64,000 nucleotides of DNA from Pseudobdellovibrio sp. (GCA_020696855.1 JAJFMT010000003.1:38201-102200); one strand, 5' to 3'. Shown: positions 15,007-24,685, numbered from the stretch's first letter. Notes: a model not told the origin generated them from the letters alone. Numbers and translations: made by a program.

Positions 15007-15978
15007 CTATTTATATGAAACGCGGGGGTCAACCACGCCGTAAAGTAAGTCGGCCATCAGATTCATGATCAATACCATGCTGACAGAAATTAAAAATGAA
15101 ACCATCGCCACGTTGTAGTCATTCCCCATGATAGAAGAATAAATCAAACGGCCCGCGCCAGGGTAAGCAAACAAAGTTTCTGTAATCAATGCGCCGGAGA
15201 ACACCGAAGACAAGCTAAGAGCTGCGATGGTGATCAGCGGAATCAAGGCGTTTCTGAATCCGTGCTTCCACACAACAACGTTGCGGGCTAAGCCCTTGGC
15301 TCTTGCCGTACGGATAAAGTCATTTCTCATCGCTTCTAACATGGAAGAACGGGTAAAGCGAGAGAAGCGGCCGATTGATTGAATCGACAGTGAAAGGACC
15401 GGCAAAATTAAATATTTTCCTTTATCGACAAATTCATCCCAGTAAGTGTCGTACTCCATGCCCGTCGTTTGAAATCCTGAAGCCGGAAGCCATTTAAGCT
15501 TCACGGCAAATATGATAATCAGAACTAAGCCGAGCCAGAAGGACGGCATCGAGATGCCGGCGAAGTTAAAGAGATTTATCGTATAGTCGATCCTGGAGTT
15601 CGGCCTGAGCGCACTTATAATTCCAAGCGGAACGGCCACTGCAAAAGAGAACAACAAAGTCGTAATTGATAAAATAAATGTGTAACCCAAAGCAGGGCCC
15701 ATCATTTCTTCTACCGGAATACGGTAGGTGCGGGAATAACCAAGGTCGCCCGTGGCGATGTCAGAAACCCAGTTGAAATATCTTTTATAAACAGGTTGGT
15801 CTAAACCGTAAAATGAACGCAAACGGGCCACGTCTGCGGCAGTAATTTTAGGATTGGCTGAGATCATCAGCTCTACCGGGTCGCCTGGCATCAGAGACAT
15901 CAATCCAAAGCAAACGTAAGAAAGGATAACAATCACAATCATAGTCTGCACGATCCGGCGTAAAATAAAATTAATCAT
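15007..15978 (-). CDS. oppB: Oligopeptide ABC transporter permease OppB
   Basis: This 323-residue inner-membrane permease pairs with OppC to form the translocation path. The N-terminal MINFILRRIVQTMIVIVILS span and the PGDPVELM motif are typical of the OppB/DppB family, as is the cytoplasmic ATPase-coupling loop ARAKGLARNVVVWKHGFRNA and the C-terminal DLLYGVVDPRVSY ending. AGGAA lies 6 bases before the ATG. The gene sits between the binding protein and oppC, with 2 bases and a few codons separating each junction. Confidence 0.95.
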   Translation of the reverse strand: MINFILRRIVQTMIVIVILSYVCFGLMSLMPGDPVELMISANPKITAADVARLRSFYGLDQPVYKRYFNWVSDIATGDLGYSRTYRIPVEEMMGPALGYTFILSITTLLFSFAVAVPLGIISALRPNSRIDYTINLFNFAGISMPSFWLGLVLIIIFAVKLKWLPASGFQTTGMEYDTYWDEFVDKGKYLILPVLSLSIQSIGRFSRFTRSSMLEAMRNDFIRTARAKGLARNVVVWKHGFRNALIPLITIAALSLSSVFSGALITETLFAYPGAGRLIYSSIMGNDYNVAMVSFLISVSMVLIMNLMADLLYGVVDPRVSYK

Positions 15979-16018
15979 AAAATTCCTATTACGTTTTAGA
16001 GCCTAATGGAACTTTGGT

Positions 16019-17803
16019 TTACTCCAAAGTCCACTTTTCTACTTCATTAGTTTCAGGGAACTGGTGACCTGTCAGTCGGTAGTTTTTCAACTGATTCGGA
16101 ATCACGGCAACGTCTGAACGGTAGTACAATGGTAATACCGGAACTTCATCGGTATAGTACTTAAGAACTTCAGCGATGATAGCTTTACGTTTTTCGTGAA
16201 CCATCTCCACATCAAGATCTAACAATAATTTATCTACCTTTTTGTTCACCCAGCCCATGTAGTTCTGGCCTGACCATCCATTTTTAGCAGAAGCGATGTT
16301 CGTGCTCAGGAATGTCGATTTCGGAGTGTTTTCAGGAGATGAAACCCATGCAAACAGTGCCATAGAATCAAACGCACGTTTTTTAGTTGTTTCGCCGAAG
16401 AAAACGCGGGCAGGTTCATTCTTCGTATTAACTTCTATGCCGACCTGCTTCCACTTATTTTGTAAGTAAACCTGTACCAGCTCACGAGTTTTGTTTCCTG
16501 CAGTTGTCATCAATGTGAACGTAAGCTTTTTGCCGCCCTTCATTCGAATTCCGTCAGGACCCATCTTCCAGCCGGCTTCGTCTAACAGCTTTTCAGCCAT
16601 ACGAGGATCGTACTTGTAGATCACGATTTTCGAAGGATCGTCTGTGTACCATGGATCTTTCGGAGTCACGTTGTGAACAGCCGGTTGTTGTTTGCCTTCA
16701 AACAATGAAGCCACAAGCTCTTCGCGGTTCATAGCGTAGTTCAAAGCCTTACGGACTTTGATGTCTTTTAAGAACGGATTATCTAAATTTAAGTCGATGT
16801 GTTCGTAAACAGTACTTGGCTGGAATAAGACTGTGTAAGGAAGGTTTTCTGCCTTAACTTTCTTTTCCATCGCAAGCGCCTGGTCTAACGAGTAACCCAG
16901 TGTTGAAATCAGGTCGATCGTGCCGGAACGTAAATTCGACTCAAGTGTTCCCGTGTTCGGAAGATACTTGAAGATGATTTTTTTGATTTTAGGAGGTTCG
17001 CCCCACCATTTAGGATTCGGGATAAATGTAACGTGGTCACCTAACTGGATCTCTTGCAAAATGTAAGGGCCGTTGTAAAGACCGACATTGTATGGATCTT
17101 TAGTGTAAAGAGAGTTTTTCTCATAACCGCCGTTTTCAGCGCCATACATATTAAAGATTTTTTCTTCTAAATGCTTCGGAAGAATATGGAACGTACCTAA
17201 CTGGTAGAAATCCCACTTAGCTTTGTCGTACAAGAACGTACATTTCTTAGGATTAGCCGGATCTGCCGTTACTTTTTCTACTTGAGTGTAAACTTCTTTT
17301 TCGCCTACTGAAACAGTTGCAGCAGAAGCTACTTTAATTGCGAAAGCTGCATCGTCACAAGTAATCGGTTTTCCGTCGCCCCATACCGCTGCCTCCAGAA
17401 TTTCCCAGACGGCTTCGATTTTTTTAACGCCGCCGACAGTTACGATTTTAGCGCCGCCGTTATCCAGAGTAGGAATGGATTTAACTAATTGCGGAACCCA
17501 TTTGCCATCAGCATCGATTGTAACAAGGTCACGCATCGCTAATTTTGACATGATCGTTGTTGCATTCATCGTTGCAATCAGAGGATTGAAATTTTCAAAC
17601 TCCTGACTCATACCGATTTTAAGTTCAGAGTTATTTAATTTAGGAGCTCCGGCAGCAGCAGTTGCGTCCGTTGAAGCAGCCGTAGTCGCCTCAGTTGTTG
17701 TTTCAGCTTTCTTTTTCGTTTTCTTAATACAGCCGGAAGCGCCGACAACAAACGTGATCGCGCTCACAGCAATAAATGCTGAAATGATGTTAGTGGATTT
17801 CAT
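16019..17803 (-). CDS. oppA: Oligopeptide-binding lipoprotein OppA
   Basis: This 594-residue extracytoplasmic solute-binding protein captures peptides and delivers them to OppBC. It has a lipoprotein signal (cleavage before Cys in VGASGC, residue 25) followed by a Lys-rich then Ala/Thr-rich flexible linker and an SBP family 5 domain (FNPLIATMNA, GPYILQE, VRKALNYAMNREEL, AEKLLDEAGW). Residue +2 after the Cys is Ile, consistent with outer-membrane sorting in other Gram-negatives. AAGGAGA precedes the ATG, which overlaps the oppF stop as ATGA. Peptide specificity cannot be read. Confidence 0.93.
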   Translation of the reverse strand: MKSTNIISAFIAVSAITFVVGASGCIKKTKKKAETTTEATTAASTDATAAAGAPKLNNSELKIGMSQEFENFNPLIATMNATTIMSKLAMRDLVTIDADGKWVPQLVKSIPTLDNGGAKIVTVGGVKKIEAVWEILEAAVWGDGKPITCDDAAFAIKVASAATVSVGEKEVYTQVEKVTADPANPKKCTFLYDKAKWDFYQLGTFHILPKHLEEKIFNMYGAENGGYEKNSLYTKDPYNVGLYNGPYILQEIQLGDHVTFIPNPKWWGEPPKIKKIIFKYLPNTGTLESNLRSGTIDLISTLGYSLDQALAMEKKVKAENLPYTVLFQPSTVYEHIDLNLDNPFLKDIKVRKALNYAMNREELVASLFEGKQQPAVHNVTPKDPWYTDDPSKIVIYKYDPRMAEKLLDEAGWKMGPDGIRMKGGKKLTFTLMTTAGNKTRELVQVYLQNKWKQVGIEVNTKNEPARVFFGETTKKRAFDSMALFAWVSSPENTPKSTFLSTNIASAKNGWSGQNYMGWVNKKVDKLLLDLDVEMVHEKRKAIIAEVLKYYTDEVPVLPLYYRSDVAVIPNQLKNYRLTGHQFPETNEVEKWTLE

Positions 17804-18795
17804 AGAATCTCCTTTAAATTAGTTTTCAAATTAACAATACAAGCCTTGGTGTGCTCTGTGTTTCCGATCGGTAAAAGAGGCGGAAGAATTTTAGAACACT
17901 CATCAATTTTGTAGCTGCAACGAGGATGGAACGCGCAACCCGATGGCGGGTTGATCGGCGACGGAATTTCACCTGAGAGAATTTTCTGCATTTTCTTTTT
18001 ACCGGTACCGATGGTCGGAATTGAAGACATCAATGCGCGTGTGTAAGGATGCATCGGGTTTGAGAAAAGCTCATCACGTGATGCAAGCTCAACGATGCGG
18101 CCCAAATACATAACGGCAATACGGTCGCAAACGTGCTCGATGACCGATAAGTCATGCGAAATAAAAATGTAAGTGAGTTTAAGACGCTCTTGAAGATCTT
18201 TTAACAAATTTAAAACCTGAGCCTGGATCGAAACGTCAAGTGCCGATACCGGCTCGTCACAGATAATTAATTTAGGATCGAGAGCTACGGCACGCGCGAT
18301 CGAAATCCGCTGGCGCTGTCCGCCTGAAAATTCATGGGGATAACGGTTCACGTGAGAAGCTTTAAGGCCCACAAGTTCCAGTAATTGTTTAACGCGGGCT
18401 TCGCGCTCATTCTTCTCAAGAATACCGTGAATTTTAAAAGGCTGTTCGACGATCTGACCAACAGTCATTCGTGAATCAAGAGAGGCATAAGGATCCTGAA
18501 AGATCATTTGAATGTCGCGGCGTTTTTTTCTTAAGTCAGATCCACTTAGCGCAGCGAAGTCTGCGCCATCGAATTGAATAGTTCCCGCTGTCGGTTCATA
18601 AAGACGAATGAGAGTTCTTCCTAATGTTGACTTTCCACAGCCTGATTCGCCCACCAGACCAAGGGTTTCACCGCGGCGAACTGATAAATTAATTTCTTCA
18701 ACGGCTTTTACCTGACCGACTTCGCGCATGAAAAAACCTTTGCGAATCGGGAAGTGCTTCTTAATACCTTTTGCTTCGAGAATAATATCTTGCAT
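17800..18795 (-). CDS. oppF: Oligopeptide ABC transporter ATP-binding protein OppF
   Basis: This 331-residue ATPase powers peptide import. Walker A (GESGCGKST), Q-loop ([13 protein letters not shown]), ABC signature ([15 protein letters not shown]), Walker B ([12 protein letters not shown]) and H-loop (FISHDLSVI) are all intact. The C-terminal oligopeptide extension with clustered cysteines ([17 protein letters not shown]) is the conserved oligo_HPY region, which carries an iron-sulfur cluster in studied relatives. AGGAAA precedes the ATG. It follows oppD by 14 bases and overlaps oppA. Confidence 0.96.
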   Translation of the reverse strand: MQDIILEAKGIKKHFPIRKGFFMREVGQVKAVEEINLSVRRGETLGLVGESGCGKSTLGRTLIRLYEPTAGTIQFDGADFAALSGSDLRKKRRDIQMIFQDPYASLDSRMTVGQIVEQPFKIHGILEKNEREARVKQLLELVGLKASHVNRYPHEFSGGQRQRISIARAVALDPKLIICDEPVSALDVSIQAQVLNLLKDLQERLKLTYIFISHDLSVIEHVCDRIAVMYLGRIVELASRDELFSNPMHPYTRALMSSIPTIGTGKKKMQKILSGEIPSPINPPSGCAFHPRCSYKIDECSKILPPLLPIGNTEHTKACIVNLKTNLKEIL

Positions 18796-18809
18796 AGTAT
18801 TTCCTGACT

Positions 18810-19778
18810 TTACAGAGGGTTAAAGCAAGCTACCGCGCGCTTGTCGTATCCGGTTACAGTTGTGAGTCTTGGTTTTGTTGTCCAGCATTCAGGTTGTACG
18901 CGCCCGCAACGGTTTGCAAACGGACAGCCTTTAGGGAATTCATGAGGAGCCGGTACAACGCCTTCGATTGTTTTTAAACGGTTCACACGTTGTCCCATCT
19001 TCGGGCGTGATTGAATCAAAGCAGCCGTGTAAGGATGGCGCGGAGAATTTAAAATATCCTGGGTGTTCCCTGTTTCGCACATTTGTCCGCCGTACATCAC
19101 GAGAGTTCTGTCAGACACTTCAGAAATAACGCCAAGGTCATGCGTAATAAACTGCACAGACATTTTCATTTTCTCTTGAATGCTTTGGAAGAGCTCAAGA
19201 ATCTGGGCCTGAATGGTGACGTCAAGGGCTGTCGTCGGTTCGTCAGCGATCAAAAATTCCGGATTGCAGGAAAGAGCCATTGCGATCATCGCACGCTGGC
19301 GCATACCGCCTGATAGCTGGTGCGGGTAAGATTCATAACGTTCAGCCGCTGAGGGAATGCCGACAAGCTGTAACATTTCGATGGCGCGGTCCCGGGAATC
19401 TTTCGGAGAAAGCTTAAGGTGTTTTTTAATTTGCTCGTCCATTTGGTAACCGATCGTTAAGACCGGGTTCAGCGCGGTCATCGGCTCCTGAAAGATCATC
19501 GCCATTTTACCGCCGCGGACATCTTCCATTTGGCGTTCGTCTAACCCTAAAATGCTTTTGCCGTTTAACGTAAATTCGCCGCCGGTCACTTTGCCCGGTT
19601 TTTCGATTAAACGCATAAGTGAAAATGAAGTTACGGATTTACCGCAGCCGGATTCGCCCACGATACCCAAAGTTTCACCTTGATTGATTTCATATGAAAT
19701 TTTGTTTACGGCGCGGAAGGGCCCGGACTTCAGGAAAAACGTCGTTTCTAAATCTTTAACTTGAACAACTGGGTTCAC
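18810..19778 (-). CDS. oppD: Oligopeptide ABC transporter ATP-binding protein OppD
   Basis: This 322-residue ATPase is the partner of OppF in the heterodimeric motor. Walker A (GESGCGKS), Q-loop ([13 protein letters not shown]), signature ([15 protein letters not shown]), Walker B ([12 protein letters not shown]) and H-loop (FITHDLGVI) are present, with the C-terminal cysteine-containing extension ([17 protein letters not shown]). The start is GTG 19778, with AAGGAG 7 bases upstream. It is the first gene of the opp operon, 72 bases after sohB on the same strand. No clear terminator separates them. Confidence 0.95.
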   Translation of the reverse strand: MNPVVQVKDLETTFFLKSGPFRAVNKISYEINQGETLGIVGESGCGKSVTSFSLMRLIEKPGKVTGGEFTLNGKSILGLDERQMEDVRGGKMAMIFQEPMTALNPVLTIGYQMDEQIKKHLKLSPKDSRDRAIEMLQLVGIPSAAERYESYPHQLSGGMRQRAMIAMALSCNPEFLIADEPTTALDVTIQAQILELFQSIQEKMKMSVQFITHDLGVISEVSDRTLVMYGGQMCETGNTQDILNSPRHPYTAALIQSRPKMGQRVNRLKTIEGVVPAPHEFPKGCPFANRCGRVQPECWTTKPRLTTVTGYDKRAVACFNPL

Positions 19779-19850
19779 GCGGTAACTCCTTCAAAACTGT
19801 GAAAAGGTGTACAAGATGCCATGCGAAAAACCACTAACTTACGCAAAGCA

Positions 19851-20882
19851 TCACACATTTTCAATGGAGTTATTTCGCACCAGTAATTTGTTCAAAGCGT
19901 GGGATAAAATTTTTGCAAAAGCATCGGAAAGTTTGTCCGAAAAACTTGGTTTATTTTCGTATGAGATACGGATGATTTGCTGATCTTTGGGTCTTGAAAA
20001 AATGTAATCATCGCTGGTTCTGATTTCGTCGACCAAACCGAGGGAAAGAGCCTTTTCGCCATACCAGAATTCGCCTGTTGCAACTTTGCTGAGATCCAGC
20101 TGAGTTCTGTATTTCCCTACGAATGTCTTAAACATATCGTGAGTTAACTCAAGTTGTTCCTTAAATTTTGCTTCGCCTTTTTCGGTAATCTCGCCGAACA
20201 GGCTGACCGTGCGTTTGTAGTCGCCCGCCGTGTATTCTTTATAATCCACATCGTGCTTTTTCAGCAGCCGGTTGAAGTTCGGGACTTGCGCCACAACGCC
20301 GATTGAACCGATCAAAGCGAAAGGAGCGGCGATGATTTTATTTGCCGTGCAGGCCATAAGGTAACCACCGCTGGCTGCAACCTGATCCACACAAATGGTC
20401 AAAGGGATACCAGCTGAGCGGATTCTAAGCAGCTGTGCCGCCGCCAAACCATAGCTGTTCACAAGGCCGCCCGGGCTTTCGATTCTGACAACCACTTCAT
20501 CATTCGGTGTCGCAACACCTAATACGGTCGAAATTTCTTCGCGTAAATGTTCAGTAGCAGATGCTTTGATGTCGCCTTTTAAAAAATCGAGAACAAAAAT
20601 CCGAGATTTGTAGTATGTGCCTTCTTCGATTGCCTTGGCTTTTTCTTTTTCTTCAGCCTTCTTTTTTTTCTTTTCAGCTTTGAGTTCTGTTTTGCCTTTT
20701 AAGACATGACTTAAAATTTCAACGTGATCGTTCAGAGTTTCGTGCAACAGTTCGATTTTGAAAGACTTCTGATCTTTGGCTTTTGCGATAAGAATTCCTA
20801 CAGCCGCTAGGATGGCAATAATGGCTAAAATTACGATTAAAGTCTGTCCGAAAAAAAGTAATAGATTTTGAAGTATTTCCAT
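19851..20882 (-). CDS. sohB: SohB-like S49 family membrane peptidase
   Basis: This 343-residue protein is a signal-peptide-peptidase-like serine protease of the inner membrane. It has an N-terminal span (about 12-33), a lysine/glutamate-rich linker (about 62-85), then the S49 core with RIESPGG, the catalytic Ser171 in AASGGYLMA and the Lys223 general base in GDYKRT. The N-terminal SohB extension and length (E. coli SohB is 349) favour SohB over SppA. The ATG lacks a clear Shine-Dalgarno site. It may be cotranscribed with opp. Confidence 0.9.
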   Translation of the reverse strand: MEILQNLLLFFGQTLIVILAIIAILAAVGILIAKAKDQKSFKIELLHETLNDHVEILSHVLKGKTELKAEKKKKKAEEKEKAKAIEEGTYYKSRIFVLDFLKGDIKASATEHLREEISTVLGVATPNDEVVVRIESPGGLVNSYGLAAAQLLRIRSAGIPLTICVDQVAASGGYLMACTANKIIAAPFALIGSIGVVAQVPNFNRLLKKHDVDYKEYTAGDYKRTVSLFGEITEKGEAKFKEQLELTHDMFKTFVGKYRTQLDLSKVATGEFWYGEKALSLGLVDEIRTSDDYIFSRPKDQQIIRISYENKPSFSDKLSDAFAKILSHALNKLLVRNNSIENV

Positions 20883-20971
20883 AAGTTACGAGAGGCTAGC
20901 CTAATTTAATTCAGAGGTAAAGACAAAGGTCGTGATTTGGTCCAATTTCTTAATTTCCGAATGAAGGAAAA

Positions 20972-21000
20972 TGTAAAGTCACCCTTGGGCGAAGTATAAT
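20972..21000 (+). promoter_or_regulatory. Promoter with consensus -10, predicted leaderless start
   Basis: TATAAT (20995-21000) is a perfect -10 and ends 7 bases before the GTG at 21008. TGTAAA (20972-20977) is a weak -35 at 17 bases. No Shine-Dalgarno sequence exists between, and no other in-frame start codon occurs upstream before a stop. Confidence 0.6.
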
Positions 21001-21007
21001 TTTAAGT

Positions 21008-21766
21008 GTGAAAAGAAGTCTGCTGTTATTATCATTTTTGCTAACTGCCGGTGTTGTACAGGCTCAGGAGTATGATCAGGATTTGGCTGATTCGCTGAAA
21101 ATTGAAGCAAACCATAATGTGCAGCGTTTGAAAAGTTTTCGGACTGAAATTACGAACAATAAAGTTTTCGATGAAGAGCGTGAAAAAGGTCTCGCAGAAT
21201 TTCTTGAAGATCAGGAAAAGTGGGATTTGCTTCGCGACCGCGGGCTGCAAGAGTACCGGCGGCAAAAACGCTCGGTGGGTTCTCCGCAAGAAGGCGGCCC
21301 CGAATATTTAGAATACCTTGAAGAAAAAGAATCACAAGAGGCGCGTTACGAACGCAGCCGTCAGATTCATGTACGCACTCGCGAAAAAGTTTTAAGCTCG
21401 CAGGATTCAACCGTTTCATTACTTGAGGCAGAAGAGCTCGGCCTTTACACCGCGCGGCCGCGTTACGATTTAAGAAAGCGCAGCCGCAACAAGTGGGCGA
21501 ATGCGTCGGGTAGCGGTAGAAGCGGTGGCTACAGTGGCGGAAGCTCTGGGTCTTCAAGCTTTGATCAGTCCAATATTCCACCGGCAAATGATTTTGTTCC
21601 GGCACCGGAGTTTCCACCGGCGCCGCCGGCATTTGATGCCGGTGACGGAATGGATTTTGCGCCGGCTCCCACATTTGATCCGAATACAGGAATGCCTGTT
21701 GATGCGACTCCGCAGCCCGAAATCAATATTCCACCGCCGCCGCCACCTACTGAATTTGATTTCTAA
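21008..21766 (+). CDS. Secreted proline-rich hypothetical protein
   Basis: This 252-residue protein has a signal peptide (cleavage near VVQAQ, residue 19), a charged and probably helical domain (about 22-160), a Gly/Ser-rich stretch (about 163-188) and a C-terminal proline-rich tail with repeated PAPxF and PPAP units ending in PPPPPPTEFDF. I recognise no family. The tail resembles flexible surface or wall-spanning linkers and ends in an aromatic residue, as outer-membrane substrates often do, but it is not a barrel. The GTG start has TATAAT 7 bases upstream and no ribosome binding site. Confidence 0.75.
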   Translation: MKRSLLLLSFLLTAGVVQAQEYDQDLADSLKIEANHNVQRLKSFRTEITNNKVFDEEREKGLAEFLEDQEKWDLLRDRGLQEYRRQKRSVGSPQEGGPEYLEYLEEKESQEARYERSRQIHVRTREKVLSSQDSTVSLLEAEELGLYTARPRYDLRKRSRNKWANASGSGRSGGYSGGSSGSSSFDQSNIPPANDFVPAPEFPPAPPAFDAGDGMDFAPAPTFDPNTGMPVDATPQPEINIPPPPPPTEFDF

Positions 21767-21782
21767 ATTTTAAAGATAACTT

Positions 21783-22484
21783 CTAGTTCGACTTTAAGAG
21801 CTCATCGGTTGTAAGGCCGGTGAGCGCATGTATTTTTTTGAAGGCATAAAAAATAAGTGACGCTAAAAAAATCATAGACGGAACAAGAATGACGACCATT
21901 GAATAAAGCGTCATTTTGCTGAGCTGTTCGTTCAGCGCTTCTTGCTTTTGCAGTTCCGTTAGTGAGTCAGCCAGCGGAGTAAAAATATAAATCGCCAGGA
22001 AGAAATTCAGGGCCGCACTTAATAAAAAAGACACCGACAAAAGCTTTGTCAGGTGCCGCATGAGAATGCCGAAATGATGCTTCTTTTCATCTGTGTTTAA
22101 TCGTTCTTCGACTTTCTCAGTGTGAAAAGTGCTCGGGTTCAGAAACAGGGTTTGAAAAAAAGGAGATTTTGTAAAGCTGGATCCGAAGACAAAGGCGCCG
22201 ATTAAAAGCGGGAACGCGGCTTCTTTAATGGCGAACCAAATTCCGCCTAAAGTCATCAGTGTAAAGATCCCTGAGATTAGGACGTTCAACAAACCGAGTA
22301 ATGAAACGAAGTCGACTTTTTTATCTTTCACCAGAGCTTTTACCGAGAAAAAAAGCGGGAAGCTCAGCGCCACAACAACGGCTACTTTCGCATCCATTCC
22401 GTACTTGTGACCTTTGTTCAAAATGATCACCGGAATGAGAATATTGAACAGAATATGTGAAAAACTATTTTGTTGTTTTTGCAT
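21783..22484 (-). CDS. Multi-pass membrane protein, VC0807-like
   Basis: This 233-residue integral membrane protein has about six hydrophobic spans (for example ILFNILIPVIIL, VAVVVALSFPLFF, LLSVSFLLSAALNFFLAIYIF and YSMVVILVPSMIFLASLIFYAF) and short charged loops. The pattern and length resemble the VC0807 family of unknown function; I hold this loosely. It is divergent from the HAD-like secreted protein with only 23 bases between start codons. TAGGCT and TAGAAT both lie close upstream on its strand, and no Shine-Dalgarno site is seen. Confidence 0.6.
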   Translation of the reverse strand: MQKQQNSFSHILFNILIPVIILNKGHKYGMDAKVAVVVALSFPLFFSVKALVKDKKVDFVSLLGLLNVLISGIFTLMTLGGIWFAIKEAAFPLLIGAFVFGSSFTKSPFFQTLFLNPSTFHTEKVEERLNTDEKKHHFGILMRHLTKLLSVSFLLSAALNFFLAIYIFTPLADSLTELQKQEALNEQLSKMTLYSMVVILVPSMIFLASLIFYAFKKIHALTGLTTDELLKSN

Positions 22485-22501
22485 CAGATAAGCCTATTCT
22501 A
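22473..22501. promoter_or_regulatory. Bidirectional promoter with symmetric -10 TATTCTA
   Basis: TATTCTA (22495-22501) gives TATTCT on the plus strand, 7 bases before the ATG at 22508, and TAGAAT on the minus strand, 11 bases before the ATG at 22484. TTGTTT (22473-22478) is a possible plus-strand -35 at 16 bases, lying inside the opposing coding region. Confidence 0.5.
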
Positions 22502-22507
22502 TCCCGC

Positions 22508-23335
22508 ATGAAGTTAGCAATAATTTTGATTTTTTTCTATCATGCCGTTCATGCGGCAGAACGGGTTGTGACATCCTCTTTGGCTGAGGTGCAGTCCTTT
22601 GTTGCAAAAAAGGTTGATGCAGCCGGTGCTGATGCTGTTTTAGTAGTCTTCGACTTTGATAACACCTTAATGGCCATGAACAATGATTTGGGCAGTGATC
22701 AATGGTATCAGTGGCAGTCGTCTGTAATTAAAAATGGCGATAAAAAACAAATGATGGCTTCAAACAGGTCAGAACTTTTTGATTTGCATTACAAACTTTT
22801 CGCGCTTGGAGATATGCACACCGTTGAAAAAGAAACTTCAGCTATTGTGAAGCAAATTCAGGGCATGAAAGTTAAATCATTTATCTTAACCTCAAGAGGT
22901 TCTGAACTCCGTAATGACACAGAAATTGAGCTGGACCGCGGCGCGATGGATTTTTCCGGCACCGCACCTGGCCCCGCGGGTGGATATCCGGAAAGGTTTT
23001 TGCCGGAGGGAATTGAAAGCGCGAGATTCGTCAGTTATCAAAAAGGAATTCTAATGGGCTCCGGTCAAAACAAAGGGTTGCTCTTGAAAGCATTTTTGAA
23101 AAAAACCGGGTCCGCCTTTAAATCTATCATTGTTGTCGATGACACTTTAAAAAATATCGAAAACATAGAGGCCGAATATAAAGACGATAAATCGGTAACG
23201 CTATTCTATTATACTCACGAAGAGGCACGGGTAAAAAAGTTCGAGACCGATAAAACCCAGGTTTGGAAGGAATGGAAAGCTTTAAAGCCCGTTTTGGATC
23301 TCTATAAAAAGCAAAACTCCCTGTTTGCTCCTTAA
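22508..23335 (+). CDS. Secreted HAD-like protein, DUF2608
   Basis: This 275-residue protein has a signal peptide (MKLAIILIFFYHAVHA) and a haloacid-dehalogenase-type phosphatase core: motif I DFDNTL (Asp49, Asp51), motif II ILTSRG, and motif III/IV IIVVDDTLKNIENI. This pattern matches DUF2608 proteins, presumed periplasmic phosphohydrolases. I begin at ATG 22508 rather than the in-frame ATG 17 codons earlier because only the later start gives a signal peptide. The ATG has TATTCT 7 bases upstream and no Shine-Dalgarno site. Substrate unknown. Confidence 0.8.
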   Translation: MKLAIILIFFYHAVHAAERVVTSSLAEVQSFVAKKVDAAGADAVLVVFDFDNTLMAMNNDLGSDQWYQWQSSVIKNGDKKQMMASNRSELFDLHYKLFALGDMHTVEKETSAIVKQIQGMKVKSFILTSRGSELRNDTEIELDRGAMDFSGTAPGPAGGYPERFLPEGIESARFVSYQKGILMGSGQNKGLLLKAFLKKTGSAFKSIIVVDDTLKNIENIEAEYKDDKSVTLFYYTHEEARVKKFETDKTQVWKEWKALKPVLDLYKKQNSLFAP

Positions 23336-23347
23336 AACTTTTTTGAG

Positions 23348-23373
23348 TTTAAACCTGAACGGTTTGAATTTTT
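23348..23373 (+). terminator. Rho-independent terminator after DUF2608 gene
   Basis: An 8-bp stem (TTTAAACC / GGTTTGAA, one G-U pair) with a 5-base loop is followed by five T residues, 13 bases after the stop codon. Confidence 0.6.
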
Positions 23374-23436
23374 GAGGAAAAAATAATCAATTTCAGCGCG
23401 CGCATCGTGTATATTGGTCATTTTAAGAGGTAAGTT

Positions 23437-24252
23437 ATGCCCGAATTGCCAGAGGTAGAAGTTGTCTGCCGAGAACTTTCTGATTTAATACCCAAAAATA
23501 AATCCATTGCGAACTGGGATTTTTACCGTCCCGACATCCGCTTTAAAATCCCGAAAAAGAAACTACAAAACCTTTGCGGTCAGCCTATAACTGCAGTTCG
23601 CAGAAGGGCTAAATATATACTTTTTGAGCTGCGCGAACATTTCATCGTTTCACACCTGGGGATGACCGGTTCATGGAGAAAAGAACTGAATTTCAGCGTC
23701 CGCGGGAAGCACGATCACCTGAGTTTTGAACTGGCTGATGGCAGCCACTTTATATTCAATGACCCGCGCCGATTTGGCTTTATTGAGGTCGTTGAAAAGG
23801 GTGAATTGGGCAAAAGATTTGCCGGACTGGGCGTGGAGCCCCTTCAGCCGGAGACGGATTTCGAAAAGTTGACCTCTATTTTCAAAGCTCTGAAGTCGCC
23901 TATAAAAACGGCGCTCATGAATCAAAAACTCATCGTGGGGATAGGTAATATTTATGCTTCGGAAATTCTCTATGCATCACGGGTGTCCCCATTAAAAAAG
24001 GCCTCAAAGGTAACGCGGGAGCAGTATGGGCTCATCTGGAAAAACACTCGGGTTATTTTAGAAAAGGCGATCAGTAAAGGTGGCTCAACAATTGAAAATT
24101 ACAAGAGTGCTATGGGTGAGTCGGGGGGCTATCAAGATGAATTTTTTGTATACGGACGGGAGCAAGAGCTGTGTCGAATTTGTCACAACCCTATAAAAAT
24201 GAAAGTGATGGCAGGGCGGAGCACCTTCTGGTGTGCAAGTTGCCAGAAGTAA
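23437..24252 (+). CDS. mutM: Formamidopyrimidine-DNA glycosylase (Fpg/MutM)
   Basis: This 271-residue base-excision repair enzyme removes 8-oxoguanine and ring-opened purines. It begins MPELPEVE, where Pro2 is the catalytic nucleophile and Glu3 assists after Met removal. The SHLGMTG, NDPRRFG and VGIGNIYASE motifs are intact, and the C-terminal zinc finger (CRIC...CASC) is complete. Length is standard. AAGAGG lies 6 bases before the ATG, and TATATT upstream is a plausible -10. It stands alone between a terminator and a small lipoprotein gene. Confidence 0.97.
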   Translation: MPELPEVEVVCRELSDLIPKNKSIANWDFYRPDIRFKIPKKKLQNLCGQPITAVRRRAKYILFELREHFIVSHLGMTGSWRKELNFSVRGKHDHLSFELADGSHFIFNDPRRFGFIEVVEKGELGKRFAGLGVEPLQPETDFEKLTSIFKALKSPIKTALMNQKLIVGIGNIYASEILYASRVSPLKKASKVTREQYGLIWKNTRVILEKAISKGGSTIENYKSAMGESGGYQDEFFVYGREQELCRICHNPIKMKVMAGRSTFWCASCQK

Positions 24253-24345
24253 AGAAAGAATTTGTAAAAAACCCGTTGGCAAAGAAAAAAAATTATGACA
24301 ATTTGAACAACGCAACAATAACCACTTATTCGAGAGGATTAAGAA

Positions 24346-24537
24346 ATGAAAAAATTAGTATTGGCTTCAGCTGCACTTGCATTGGTATTAACTACAGGTT
24401 TCACATGCTCTAAAAACGCTCCAACTGAAGCAACTGCTCCAGCTGCTCCTGCTGAACAAGCTCCAATGGCTGCTCCAGCTTCAGGTGATGCAACTGCTCC
24501 TGCAGCTCCAGCTCCAGCACCAGCTCCAACAAACTAA
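24346..24537 (+). CDS. Small Ala/Pro-rich lipoprotein
   Basis: This 63-residue protein has a lipoprotein signal (LTTGFTC, Cys about residue 22) followed by a low-complexity tail of Ala, Pro and Thr with repeated APAP units. It has no folded domain and would sit as a short lipidated chain on a membrane. GAGAGGA lies 7 bases upstream and a strong terminator follows 32 bases after the stop, so it is a monocistronic and possibly highly expressed gene. The tail codons are strikingly uniform (GCT, CCA), consistent with high expression. Confidence 0.85.
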   Translation: MKKLVLASAALALVLTTGFTCSKNAPTEATAPAAPAEQAPMAAPASGDATAPAAPAPAPAPTN

Positions 24538-24569
24538 ACTAAGACAGTTTTTTGATTTTATTCAAACGA

Positions 24570-24603
24570 AGCCCGGCTAATTTTTAGCTGGGCTTTTTTT
24601 TTT
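24570..24603 (+). terminator. Strong rho-independent terminator
   Basis: An 11-bp stem (AGCCCGGCTAA / TTAGCTGGGCT, one G-U pair) with a 3-base loop is followed by ten T residues. It ends the small lipoprotein transcript. Confidence 0.9.
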
Positions 24604-24685
24604 GTTTCTAGAGTTTTTGCTCGACTTGCCAGTCAGTATTGATCGTGCTCCAATTAAGGTAATTAACTCTTATAAGGAGCATCTT

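Noticed and set aside
21150..21674. 174-residue minus-strand frame
   Set aside because: It is antisense to the proline-rich secreted protein, and Pro/Gly-rich coding sequence commonly leaves open antisense frames.
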